Positions 6,439-13,667 of a stretch of DNA of 15,101 bases are shown here, piece after piece. The notes beneath the pieces are model-generated. The model was not told the origin of the DNA, searched no databases, and saw only the letters and a list, made by a program, of their open reading frames with translations. Numbering within the stretch: the first letter of the stretch is position 1; each line of letters begins with the position of its first letter. Both the position numbers and the translations under genes were made by a program. This DNA is from JAIMBK01 sp040755215 (lineage in GTDB: Bacteria; Bacillota; Desulfotomaculia; Desulfotomaculales; Nap2-2B): the NCBI GenBank assembly GCA_040755215.1, contig JBFMBG010000077.1:1-15101 (forward strand), read 5' to 3'.

Positions 6439-7947
6439 TTAATCGCCCTCCTCTGCAGGAATTTCCGGGATGACGTCCTGGTTTCTCCCCAGCCAGCCGC
6501 GCTCGTAAAGAGTTTCGATCAGGCGGATGAGAACCAGGTCCCGGGCCAGCCGCCAGTCCGAACCGGCCACGTTCACCCCGTCTTCAAAAACTTCCAGATA
6601 AGGGTCCAGAGTAATAAGCGGCGGATTGCCCCTCTTTACGTGGGCCAGGTTGGCCTTCAGCAGAACGGCGCGGAAATTTCCGTAATTCTGCTCCCGGAAA
6701 AAATTCAGAAAGAAGCGCCGGTCATTCTGCGTGTCGACATAATCCGCCAGCCGGTCGCCCAACGCACGGATTTCCTGAATGCGCCTTTTATCCACGTTCA
6801 TCACCCTTTCCAGGAATAGCTCGGTCAACCTCCAGGAAACGAGGTCCGCTTCGTTTTTCAGGGAATAATACCGGCGGGGGTCGTCCTCGCCGGCGAAGCG
6901 CCGGGGGATCCGCAAAAAATACCGGCGAACGAAATCCGGGGCGTTTTCCGGCAGCCCGAACCAATCTTCAAACAGGAAGTTCCGCCGCGGCTCGAAAGCC
7001 TGTTCCGCCTCCGTTTCCCGGGTGGCGGCAGTTGCCTTGCGGCGCCCTTTTTTCTCCGGGTGCGGGTTGAGCTGCCAGGCCCGCTGCACAAGCGCCTGCC
7101 AGGCCCCCCGGTAGTCGGCGGCCATGGCTCGCCGCAAGAAGCCGGTCATTTCCAGCGGCAGGTGGTAGATGGTCAGGGGCGGGTTATTGACGTCCAGGGG
7201 GTTGGACTGCCCGCTGTTACTCAGGTGGTAGGCGGTAACCGAAGCCGGCTCGTCTTCCCGGAGGGCGTCCCGGCGCCTTTCTTCAATGGCCAGCAGCGTC
7301 TCCACCAGGAGCGTTTTGGGCAGCCGTTTTGCCTCCGATAGCTTCGTGCTGCCGGACTGGCGGGCCAGTTGCACCGCCTTCATATTTTCTTCCAAAAAGG
7401 CGCGGGCGAACTCAAAGGTGATCTCTTCGTTGTCCGCATGCACGGCCAGCAGGCGCCCGCCGCACTTGGCGCAGCCCAGCGGAAAGGCCTGGATGCAAAG
7501 CAGCGCCAGGCCGGACACGGGCAGCCCGGCATCGCCCCCAGGGTGAAAATTAATCACCCCTTCCCCGGTGACCAGCGGGATGTGCTGGCGGAAGGCCCGG
7601 CCCGCTCCCTCACTTTCCGTCAGCGGAATCCCCAGCGCCGGCTCCCCAAAAAAAACGCATTTTTCCCCGCTCCCGGGCACGTCCGCCCGAAAGGCCCGCC
7701 CCACCATCCGGGCGTAGTCCAGGCGCCGCCCGGGATTTTTCTCGAAGGCCGGGTTGGTAAAGCCGGAGTTCGGAAAGGCCACGGTTAAAAAGGATTTGAG
7801 GGGGTTCACCACGTAATTTTGCTCCATGTAGGCGGCAAACTGGTCGAGATCCTCTTCGGTAACGGAGGCAACGTTACTTTTTCCTGCGAAGGCCGCAATC
7901 GTCGCCGCGCCTACGTCAACGATGGGGTGTCCGGTGTATCTGAGCAA
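6439..7947 (-). CDS. cas8b1: Cas8b1 (Cst1 family), type I-B Cascade large subunit
   Basis: Cas8 is the large Cascade subunit responsible for PAM recognition and Cas3 recruitment. This 502-residue protein starts MLRYTGHPIVDVGAATIAAF and carries FPNSGFTNPAF and a CAKCGG pair (C159, C162), features I associate with Cst1-type Cas8b1. The neighbouring cst2-type cas7, cas5 and cas3 in the expected order strengthen the call. A second cysteine pair to complete a zinc site is not obvious. The start is TTG at 7947, supported by AGGAGGTGA at 7952-7960 (7 nt between AGGAGG and the start). It is the first gene of the type I-B operon, separated by 74 nt from the CARF-LuxR regulator gene. I found no convincing promoter in that gap. 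Confidence 0.85.
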   Translation of the reverse strand: MLRYTGHPIVDVGAATIAAFAGKSNVASVTEEDLDQFAAYMEQNYVVNPLKSFLTVAFPNSGFTNPAFEKNPGRRLDYARMVGRAFRADVPGSGEKCVFFGEPALGIPLTESEGAGRAFRQHIPLVTGEGVINFHPGGDAGLPVSGLALLCIQAFPLGCAKCGGRLLAVHADNEEITFEFARAFLEENMKAVQLARQSGSTKLSEAKRLPKTLLVETLLAIEERRRDALREDEPASVTAYHLSNSGQSNPLDVNNPPLTIYHLPLEMTGFLRRAMAADYRGAWQALVQRAWQLNPHPEKKGRRKATAATRETEAEQAFEPRRNFLFEDWFGLPENAPDFVRRYFLRIPRRFAGEDDPRRYYSLKNEADLVSWRLTELFLERVMNVDKRRIQEIRALGDRLADYVDTQNDRRFFLNFFREQNYGNFRAVLLKANLAHVKRGNPPLITLDPYLEVFEDGVNVAGSDWRLARDLVLIRLIETLYERGWLGRNQDVIPEIPAEEGD

Positions 7948-7951
7948 CCTG

Positions 7952-7960
7952 TCACCTCCT
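7952..7960 (-). promoter_or_regulatory. Perfect Shine-Dalgarno site deciding the TTG start of cas8b1
   Basis: AGGAGGTGA on the minus strand is a full match to the anti-Shine-Dalgarno core. It lies 7 nt before TTG 7947, which therefore is the most likely start of cas8b1. Confidence 0.8.
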
Positions 7961-8021
7961 CTACCAGAAAATCCCTCACGGTTTCTAATTCATTTCGGCC
8001 TCGCTAAAAACTTTAGATCAT

Positions 8022-8903
8022 TTAATATACGCTGTCATGGGATGAAATTCCTAAAAATTTATTAATTGAGGCCATTTTCAGCTCGGCAATGAGGATGGCC
8101 CGGTCCACTTTGATATCGTCGCGAAAACCCAGAAATTCGTGGAATTTGTCGTAGACAACGGTCAGTTGATTGGCCACGGTTTTGGCGCTTTTGCCCAGGC
8201 GGCGGGCGATTTCTTCGTTATCCAGCCCTTCTTTGACCAGCAGCAGCACCACTTCCCTTTCCGCCGGGGTGAGCCGGCACTCCAGGAACTCGCGGCGGCG
8301 GGATACTTCTTCCCAGGCTTTGATGACCCGCTGGTCGCTGACGGCCTCCCAGGGGTCGCTGCGCCGGGCCAGTTCGGTGAAAACGGGGGAAATGGCGCTC
8401 CAGCGCATGACGGGGACGGGGATGAGGACGGCTTCTTCGTCCGGGGTGGGGTGCATCAGTTTTTCGGCCAGGAGCTTTCCTGCGGAGAGGAGGTGCCAGA
8501 GCCGGTCCTCTTCGTCGAAGAGGAGCTGGGCCACCACCAAGCCGAAGATCGCCATGGGCTTGCGCCCCCCGGCGATGGAAAGGTGCAGGCGCCGGCCGGC
8601 CTGCTTTAGCTGCAGGACCTCCCGGTAGAGGAGGCGGAAGAAAGCTTCGATGTCCCGCTGCCGGACCAGGTCGGGGACGGGGCGGCCGTCCACGGCCACC
8701 GGATGGAAAGTGTGCGGCACCTGCATGGCGGCAAGTTCTTCCCGCAGGCGCAAGACGGCGGAGCGGGCGGGTTCCCTGGCGGAGTCGGTGTGGAAAACGA
8801 TAACTTCCGCCGGGTGAAAACCCTGGCGGCGGAGCAGGTCGTATACCAGCGTAACCACCTGGGGTTCGGAGCCGAGGGTGGCCAAGAGAATCTCCCGGAT
8901 CAT
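8022..8903 (-). CDS. CARF-domain regulator with C-terminal LuxR-type HTH
   Basis: The N-terminal part (IREILLATLGSEPQVVT, then IVFHTD and LHLSIAGGRKPMAIFG at about 107-121) is a CARF domain resembling the NE0113 family of CRISPR-associated proteins. The glycine-rich motif is where such domains usually bind cyclic oligoadenylate. The C-terminal part, about residues 211-257 (LTPAEREVVLLLVKEG, then NEEIARRLGKSAKTVANQL), is a LuxR/GerE-type helix-turn-helix. The protein should therefore bind DNA under cOA control; some NE0113-like CARF proteins may also degrade cOA, so a ring-nuclease role is possible. I chose ATG 8903, with GGTGAG 7 nt upstream; GTG 8915 is an alternative. The gene sits between csx15 and cas8b1, about 74 nt before cas8b1, which suggests control of the type I-B operon, the type III block, or both. 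The targets are inferred. Confidence 0.85.
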   Translation of the reverse strand: MIREILLATLGSEPQVVTLVYDLLRRQGFHPAEVIVFHTDSAREPARSAVLRLREELAAMQVPHTFHPVAVDGRPVPDLVRQRDIEAFFRLLYREVLQLKQAGRRLHLSIAGGRKPMAIFGLVVAQLLFDEEDRLWHLLSAGKLLAEKLMHPTPDEEAVLIPVPVMRWSAISPVFTELARRSDPWEAVSDQRVIKAWEEVSRRREFLECRLTPAEREVVLLLVKEGLDNEEIARRLGKSAKTVANQLTVVYDKFHEFLGFRDDIKVDRAILIAELKMASINKFLGISSHDSVY

Positions 8904-8993
8904 GTACGGACTCACCAGCCTTTGAAAATCCTTAAAAAATCCAATATATACGGAACTTATCAGGAAAGTGTTTTTTTGGCTATAATATCTTGT

Positions 8994-9374
8994 TTAACGT
9001 CTCAGCCTGGCCGCGTCCCTTATTTCCTGGAGGTTCATTATTTCCGCAACTTCATAACGGGGCGGGACGCTCCCCTGCACCGGCCGCATCCGAATATGTG
9101 CCGGGAAGTAACCGCAACGACCGTGTAATTCCGCCAGCAGAGCTACGGCAATAAAGTTCAACGATGGCGGGTTGATCAGAAGAGGTAAGGTTTGCCAATC
9201 GTTTTTACTTAACCCTGTTTTTTCAACGAGTGCCACTACCTGAGGAATGAGTGATTCATGTAGGTCAACTTGGGCATTAAGCTCAATAATTTCCCCCACT
9301 TTCTGTCTGGTAAGTTTTTCAATTTGCTGTAAATGATCATAAGTAAGAGGATGGGAAAAATTCAGCAGAATCAA
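8994..9374 (-). CDS. csx15: Csx15, type III CRISPR ancillary protein
   Basis: The protein, 126 residues from the TTG, starts ILLNFSHPLTYDHLQQIEKLT. It contains WQTLPLLINPPSLNFIAVA, LAELHGRCGYFPAHIR and a C-terminal EVAEIMNLQEIRDAARLRR, which I recognise as Csx15. Csx15 is a small family found beside type III systems and linked to cyclic oligoadenylate binding or breakdown. Here it would damp the signal made by Cmr2. Two starts compete: ATG 9383 has AGGAG touching it directly, which is too close, whereas TTG 9374 has the same AGGAG at 9 nt and gives the family-like N terminus MILLNFSHPL. I prefer the TTG. The gene follows the CARF nuclease gene after a gap of about 90 nt and precedes the CARF-LuxR gene. 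Its base composition is more A+T-rich than the cas genes. Confidence 0.85.
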   Translation of the reverse strand: MILLNFSHPLTYDHLQQIEKLTRQKVGEIIELNAQVDLHESLIPQVVALVEKTGLSKNDWQTLPLLINPPSLNFIAVALLAELHGRCGYFPAHIRMRPVQGSVPPRYEVAEIMNLQEIRDAARLRR

Positions 9375-9422
9375 TTTAAACATCTCCTAATATCATGCGA
9401 GATCCGGCTTTATTGTCCGTCC

Positions 9423-9438
9423 TTGAAAATGCTTTCAA
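9423..9438. promoter_or_regulatory. Inverted repeat upstream of csx15, possible operator
   Basis: TTGAAA (9423-9428) and TTTCAA (9433-9438) form a 16-bp inverted repeat with a 4-nt centre, in the gap between the CARF nuclease gene and csx15. The half-site string TTGAAAAT recurs at 8922-8929, just upstream of the CARF-LuxR gene. The element could be an operator for that regulator. With such short A+T-rich strings, chance cannot be ruled out. Confidence 0.25.
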
Positions 9439-9472
9439 CGGTTTTTTAAGCAAAAGTTGCGAAAAATCAAGC

Positions 9473-10387
9473 TTACCCTCCAAGACCTATAGTTATTTCC
9501 GCAAGTAGTTTGTGCTTATCTTCTTCTGATAAAGTACCTTTGGTACCGAAAGAAGGGAGTTCTATCACCTTGATTCCATGAGCCTGGGCCAATCTTAAGT
9601 TGTTGCTTTCGTATTCCCTATCTAGCACGAGAAACTTTTCAGTATACGTCCCCAGAAATCGTTGCTCCGCAGCTGCAATTATTTGCTCTACCCCCCGCTT
9701 TTCTCGAGCTTTTTTACCACTTTTTACCTCAATAATTCCCACCTGATTACCGCGCCGAACTACAAGGTCAATCTCCAAGCCACCAAAAGAGCAAGGCTTG
9801 ACAGAAGTTTTTACCTCGGTTAGTAAAGGTTGTAAGGTTTTAAATACAACTAGCGCAAAATCATCCTCCGGTGGACCTTCTGTATAACATTTGCTCAAAT
9901 TATCCGCTTTTCCTAAATGAGCCCTTAGATAAAGATCAATACTAAGAAGCTCTGGAACTTCCTCAACTTTTTCTAGTTTGTATCCTTGGTCTAAAAATCG
10001 GTATCGATATATAACGCTCTTCTTTCCTTCGCTCTGCAGGTACAAAAAAGGGCTGGAAAATTTCCGGGCAAGCTGGTAGCCAACAAAGGCCATCGGCTTA
10101 GTACCCCCCGTAAGGTTAAAAATAAGATCCCCCGAAGCTAATTTCTGGATCGAAATAAATTCTTCCAGGGCAAGCTGAATTTTAATCATATCGTAAGGAT
10201 CTACCGACCCCGGGATCATTTCTGCAAGCATTTCCTGACCCTCGAGTAATAACTTTAATCGTTTGCTAAGCGGCATAGTGCGTTCAGTATAAACCAGAAT
10301 CACCAGGCGCGGCCTGTCATACAATACCGGCAATAAGTTTGGAATGGGTTGCTCACCGATCAGTGAAATCATTACTTGCTCGGACAT
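9473..10387 (-). CDS. Card1/Can2-like cOA-activated nuclease (CARF + PD-(D/E)XK)
   Basis: Residues 1 to about 140 form a CARF domain: MISLIGEQPIPNLLPVL, a VLVYTERT-like strand at about 29-37, and the binding motif NLTGGTKPM at 91-99. The C-terminal half is a PD-(D/E)XK nuclease with E205 and D207 in GGLEIDLVV and E220-V-K222 in GIIEVKSGKK. This domain pair defines the Card1/Can2 (DUF1887) family, which cuts DNA and RNA after binding cyclic oligoadenylate, usually cA4. The ATG at 10387 is chosen because GGGAG lies 9 nt upstream and it gives a natural CARF N terminus; a longer frame to 10489 would run into cmr6. At 304 residues it is on the short side for the family. It follows cmr6 by 20 nt, so it is probably co-transcribed with the cmr genes. 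Catalytic residues appear intact. Confidence 0.9.
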   Translation of the reverse strand: MSEQVMISLIGEQPIPNLLPVLYDRPRLVILVYTERTMPLSKRLKLLLEGQEMLAEMIPGSVDPYDMIKIQLALEEFISIQKLASGDLIFNLTGGTKPMAFVGYQLARKFSSPFLYLQSEGKKSVIYRYRFLDQGYKLEKVEEVPELLSIDLYLRAHLGKADNLSKCYTEGPPEDDFALVVFKTLQPLLTEVKTSVKPCSFGGLEIDLVVRRGNQVGIIEVKSGKKAREKRGVEQIIAAAEQRFLGTYTEKFLVLDREYESNNLRLAQAHGIKVIELPSFGTKGTLSEEDKHKLLAEITIGLGG

Positions 10388-10407
10388 TATTCTCCGCTCC
10401 CTTACTG

Positions 10408-11301
10408 TTATCCTGGTCTCACAAAATACCCGTACCCGGCACTGGTCTTGGCGCCGACACCCAGATTCTGCAACCCCTGAACCAACCACTCCCTGGCCAA
10501 ACCCCAGAGAAGGCTGGTCTCTTCATCGTGCGATCCCCGCCAGCCTACAGCAAAAATAAACTCCGTTCCGGGCGCCACCGTAAGGAAATAAACAGGCACG
10601 GGGCTAAGCCAGTTGGCCGGCGGGATTTTGCGGCTTTTGTCTTGATAATACTCGGAGTAATGAGGGTTCATCACATCCAGCTCCAGCTTCGGCATCCGGG
10701 CTGGTATGGCGTCGAAGAAAACGGCACCTCCCGCTCCGGCAATAGTTCCGAAAACGGACCGAAATTTTCCAGCCAAACCTAAAACATTCTGGCCGGCCGC
10801 CGGATATCTATTCAGAAATGCTTCTTGATACTCCTTTTCCTCCTGAACCGTAAGGATGCTGTCTAATTCTTTAAGTTGAGAAATTCCCAGGGCTTCAGCC
10901 AGGACAACCAGAACCCACATCCGGGCAAGACCCTTTAAACTGCTACCCGGGACTACAGGAAACCCGTACTGATTGAAGGTGAAGCCCACTTCCAGCAGTC
11001 CTTTGCGGCCGAGCCCGGCCACCAGGCGCCACTGGGTCTTCAAGGAAAAGGGCGCGGCACCGGCCGCACGGACTGTGGCTTCCCAGAGGTTTCTCCACTC
11101 CTTGAAAAGCTCCTGGTCAGGTTTATTTACGGGACCAAGAATCTCCTGCCACGCCTTCCTTTTGGCATCCCTATCTTTGTCGAACCCCCAGTCGGAAATA
11201 AAACGATCGAAGACCAGACCGGGATTATGGGGCGCCCTATCTTTTTGTATACGCCATGCTTCGGCGCTTCGTTTGGGTATTGGGCAGCCCAATTCATTCA
11301 C
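10408..11301 (-). CDS. cmr6: Cmr6, type III-B RAMP subunit
   Basis: Cmr6 is the RAMP (Cas7-like) subunit at the 3' end of the crRNA in the Cmr complex. The 297-residue protein contains FTFNQYGFPVVPGSSLKGLAR, FFDAIPA followed by LELDVMNPHYSEYY, and the glycine-rich loop GVGAKTSAGYGYF near the C terminus, all typical of Cmr6. The start is GTG 11301, overlapping the end of cmr5 by 8 nt. No strong Shine-Dalgarno site fits the GTG, and TTG 11292, which has GGGGGTG 6 nt upstream, is an alternative. This is the last core cmr gene, followed at 20 nt by the CARF nuclease gene. Confidence 0.92.
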   Translation of the reverse strand: MNELGCPIPKRSAEAWRIQKDRAPHNPGLVFDRFISDWGFDKDRDAKRKAWQEILGPVNKPDQELFKEWRNLWEATVRAAGAAPFSLKTQWRLVAGLGRKGLLEVGFTFNQYGFPVVPGSSLKGLARMWVLVVLAEALGISQLKELDSILTVQEEKEYQEAFLNRYPAAGQNVLGLAGKFRSVFGTIAGAGGAVFFDAIPARMPKLELDVMNPHYSEYYQDKSRKIPPANWLSPVPVYFLTVAPGTEFIFAVGWRGSHDEETSLLWGLAREWLVQGLQNLGVGAKTSAGYGYFVRPG

Positions 11302-11692
11302 CCCCTAATTCGGCCTCGGCGAAACGCTTGAGCCAGAATAGGAAGGCCATGGCCTCCGCAGTTGCGCGACGGTAGTCGTCGGTGGTAGCCTCCCTAATGA
11401 TCCATTCCAAAATGTTATCACTATTTATGTTAAGCTGATCGCGAATCCAAACGGAGACATGCTGCAGCATCTGGCAATGAGCATTGGCACCGCCATCTTT
11501 GGCTTCCCCTTTATCGTATCCCTTCGCCCGCCAAAAAGCGAGAATCTGCCCCAGGCCGTTGGCCTGTATTTCTGCCGGGGCGCTTTTAGCCAAACCGGCG
11601 TAGTCTTTTTCATACGTTTGTCCTTTAACCTGATTTACACACGACCAGGCGGCACTTGCCCGTTCCTGTTCCAGGGAACGTTGTCTACTCAC
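11294..11692 (-). CDS. cmr5: Cmr5, small subunit of type III-B complex
   Basis: Cmr5 is the small helical subunit that lines the target-RNA channel of the Cmr complex. This protein has 132 residues, the usual size, and contains RSLEQERASAAWSCV and YAGLAKSAPAEIQANGLGQ followed by LAFWRAKG, which is the family pattern. The start is GTG 11692, whose GTGA overlaps the cmr4 stop codon by 4 nt, with GGAGG-type complementarity about 10 nt upstream (GGAGGTGA). The overlap at both ends implies coupled translation with cmr4 and cmr6. Confidence 0.93.
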   Translation of the reverse strand: MSRQRSLEQERASAAWSCVNQVKGQTYEKDYAGLAKSAPAEIQANGLGQILAFWRAKGYDKGEAKDGGANAHCQMLQHVSVWIRDQLNINSDNILEWIIREATTDDYRRATAEAMAFLFWLKRFAEAELGGE

Positions 11693-12606
11693 TTCCCGTC
11701 ACCTCCCGCAATACGCAGAGCCACCATCCCCTGGCCGGTGGTCTCGTCGCCGCCCAGCTGAGTGCGGGTGAGATTCAAGGCGGCTATTTTGCCAAGAATC
11801 TGGACACCACCAAGGCCTACCTTTGATGAACGCGACCTGGTAGCTAGCAAAGGCACATAAAGGAGGGTATCTACGGGCAGGCACTCCGAGGTCCATAGCC
11901 CCCTGTTCACAACGGTTTTCGTATCGGGATTCAAGCGAATGTGGGTCTGAACTTCGGTGGCATACAAGGAAAAGTCCCGGAAGGCATTTTCGTGAAGGAC
12001 GCAGAGCTTGTTAGGCAACACCTCCCGCCAGTACCGGTACTCGTTACCCGTTGGAAGGGCGTGGGAGGCCAGCCATTTGCCGATCTTCTGGAGAACCTCG
12101 GCGTGTTCCCGTTTCGGCGTGAAGCTGAATTCCTCAAGTACCACGCTGTTGCCGGCCACAAGCGCATCCCCGGCTATCCAGACCTCCTCCGGGCCAGGCT
12201 CCCCCAACGGAACGGCCCAATCGAGAGAAAGGTCTGCCATAGCTATCTCCCGTAAGAAACGGTTCAGTACGTCCACACTGGTAGTCCAGGCGAAAACGCC
12301 GGCCAGGGAGCGCACGGGGAACAGCAAAATACGGGCGTCGCCCACGGACAACGCACCGGCGTATTCCGAAGCGTTTCCCGTCTCGGGCCCAAAAATGGCT
12401 AGAAATTCGTCCCGCGTCAGGGTTGAATTACACTTTTTTTCTGCTTCCGCCCGCAACCGCCCTTTGATGCTGCTGGCCTGGACCATAGGGTAACCGGTAG
12501 TCCGTTCCCTCTGGATGGGCAGGTCCACCGCTCCCAGCGCTCTTCCCGTTCCAACGTGGAGGGGGGTCTCTACGTAAATAAAGAGTACCTGCTTGGCTTC
12601 AAACAT
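11689..12606 (-). CDS. cmr4: Cmr4, type III-B backbone RNase subunit
   Basis: Cmr4 forms the backbone of the Cmr complex and cuts target RNA at 6-nt intervals. From ATG 12606 the protein has 305 residues. The N terminus reads FIYVETPLHVGTG, then AVDLPIQRERTTGYPMVQ and SSIKGRLR; D28 in the AVDLP loop corresponds to the catalytic aspartate known in this family. The central FGPETGNASEYAG and GALSVGDARILLFPVRS segments are also typical. The ATG has AAAGGAG 8 nt upstream and lies two bases after the cmr3 stop. Target RNA cleavage by this subunit normally also switches off cOA synthesis by Cmr2, so its intact aspartate matters for the signalling circuit. Confidence 0.93.
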   Translation of the reverse strand: MFEAKQVLFIYVETPLHVGTGRALGAVDLPIQRERTTGYPMVQASSIKGRLRAEAEKKCNSTLTRDEFLAIFGPETGNASEYAGALSVGDARILLFPVRSLAGVFAWTTSVDVLNRFLREIAMADLSLDWAVPLGEPGPEEVWIAGDALVAGNSVVLEEFSFTPKREHAEVLQKIGKWLASHALPTGNEYRYWREVLPNKLCVLHENAFRDFSLYATEVQTHIRLNPDTKTVVNRGLWTSECLPVDTLLYVPLLATRSRSSKVGLGGVQILGKIAALNLTRTQLGGDETTGQGMVALRIAGGDGK

Positions 12607-12608
12607 GC

Positions 12609-13667
12609 TCACCACTCCTTTACCATGATCTGACCGAAACCGATCTGGGCTCCGAAATCGGTTACGGCGTTTTGAATGAGGTTAGGCTTAAACCGTGAGT
12701 GTCCTAAACACTCAAAATAGTACACGCTTCCGGCGGGCACGTAGCGGCGGGCCGGCTTGTGGCCGTCGTTGGCCCAGTCGTAACCGCCGATGCTTTCGTA
12801 CTTATGAATGGCCGCCGCTACAAGTTCCACCCGGCCGTCGAAAAATCTGCTCCAATCGCCGCCAACGGGTTGCCAGCCGCCTTGAAAGCAGGTGGGGGTT
12901 GCAAAATAAATCTTGAAACGGGGAGGAAGTTCCTCCGGCACCGCCGGCCAGAGGGATGGCTCCACCCTCTGAAAGAAAGCCCCGCGGCCCTCCCCGCCGA
13001 TACGTAAAACCCCTTGCTCCGGCCAGCCGTCATACCCTTCCACCTGTACCAGCAATCCCACTTTCCTGCAGGGCCGGATGAACTCCACCTCGTAAAGAGC
13101 ATGTTCCCGAGTCGTGCGCCGGGCGTCATCTATACCAATTCCGAATCTGCTTTCCCGCCGGAATAAGTATTCTTCCGGTACCCCGACGACTTCCCGGTCT
13201 CCCAAATAGGCCAGCAGGGCTCTTTCGTCAAGCCAAAGACCGGAGCGGACCTTTTTGGGTTGATCCTCCTGCCCAAGGCCCAGAAGGTGGGAGGTGGGAC
13301 TGCCCGCCGTAGCGCTAACGGGGATGCGCTGCGGGTGTGAAGCAGGCCTGAATTTGTTACCGTCGGTAGGTTGGGCATCGGCAGGCAAAGGGAAGTAGCA
13401 CACCACCTTTTCTTTCTCCCGGCGGGCCAGGAAGGGGCCTCGCATGCGGAGATCCTTGTAATCCTCAGCGGTCCCCACCACTTCGGCGATCTTCTTTTTC
13501 TCCCGGAAGTCCACGTTCTTGACCACCAGGTGGTGGGACCTTATCGCCCCCTGAATTACCGAGGGGTAGGGCGGGAAAATACTCTGGGCGCGGTGGTCGC
13601 TCAAGGCATCAAAAGGCTGGCCGTCGCGAAATAGCCATACGTCCATTGGCTCCAGAAAAAGCCACAT
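12609..13667 (-). CDS. cmr3: Cmr3, Cas5-like subunit of type III-B complex
   Basis: Cmr3 is the Cas5-like subunit that holds the 5' handle of the crRNA and contacts Cmr2. From ATG 13667 the protein has 352 residues and begins MWLFLEPMDVWLFRDGQPFD, with SIFPPYPSVIQGAIRS following, both strong Cmr3 signatures. A later segment with SIGGYDWANDGHKPARRYVPAGSVYYF and a C-terminal GFGQIMV glycine-rich loop also fit. The start codon overlaps the cmr2 stop codon by one base (TAATG). A longer frame from 13778 lies within cmr2 and is not needed. Confidence 0.92.
   Translation of the reverse strand: MWLFLEPMDVWLFRDGQPFDALSDHRAQSIFPPYPSVIQGAIRSHHLVVKNVDFREKKKIAEVVGTAEDYKDLRMRGPFLARREKEKVVCYFPLPADAQPTDGNKFRPASHPQRIPVSATAGSPTSHLLGLGQEDQPKKVRSGLWLDERALLAYLGDREVVGVPEEYLFRRESRFGIGIDDARRTTREHALYEVEFIRPCRKVGLLVQVEGYDGWPEQGVLRIGGEGRGAFFQRVEPSLWPAVPEELPPRFKIYFATPTCFQGGWQPVGGDWSRFFDGRVELVAAAIHKYESIGGYDWANDGHKPARRYVPAGSVYYFECLGHSRFKPNLIQNAVTDFGAQIGFGQIMVKEW

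Noticed and set aside
8139..8628. Plus-strand open frames antisense to the CARF-LuxR gene
   Set aside because: Low-complexity translations opposite a gene with a clear CARF and HTH pattern; shadows.
8957..8993. TATAAT at 8981-8986 on the plus strand as a promoter
   Set aside because: No acceptable -35 box at the right spacing, and no plus-strand gene follows.
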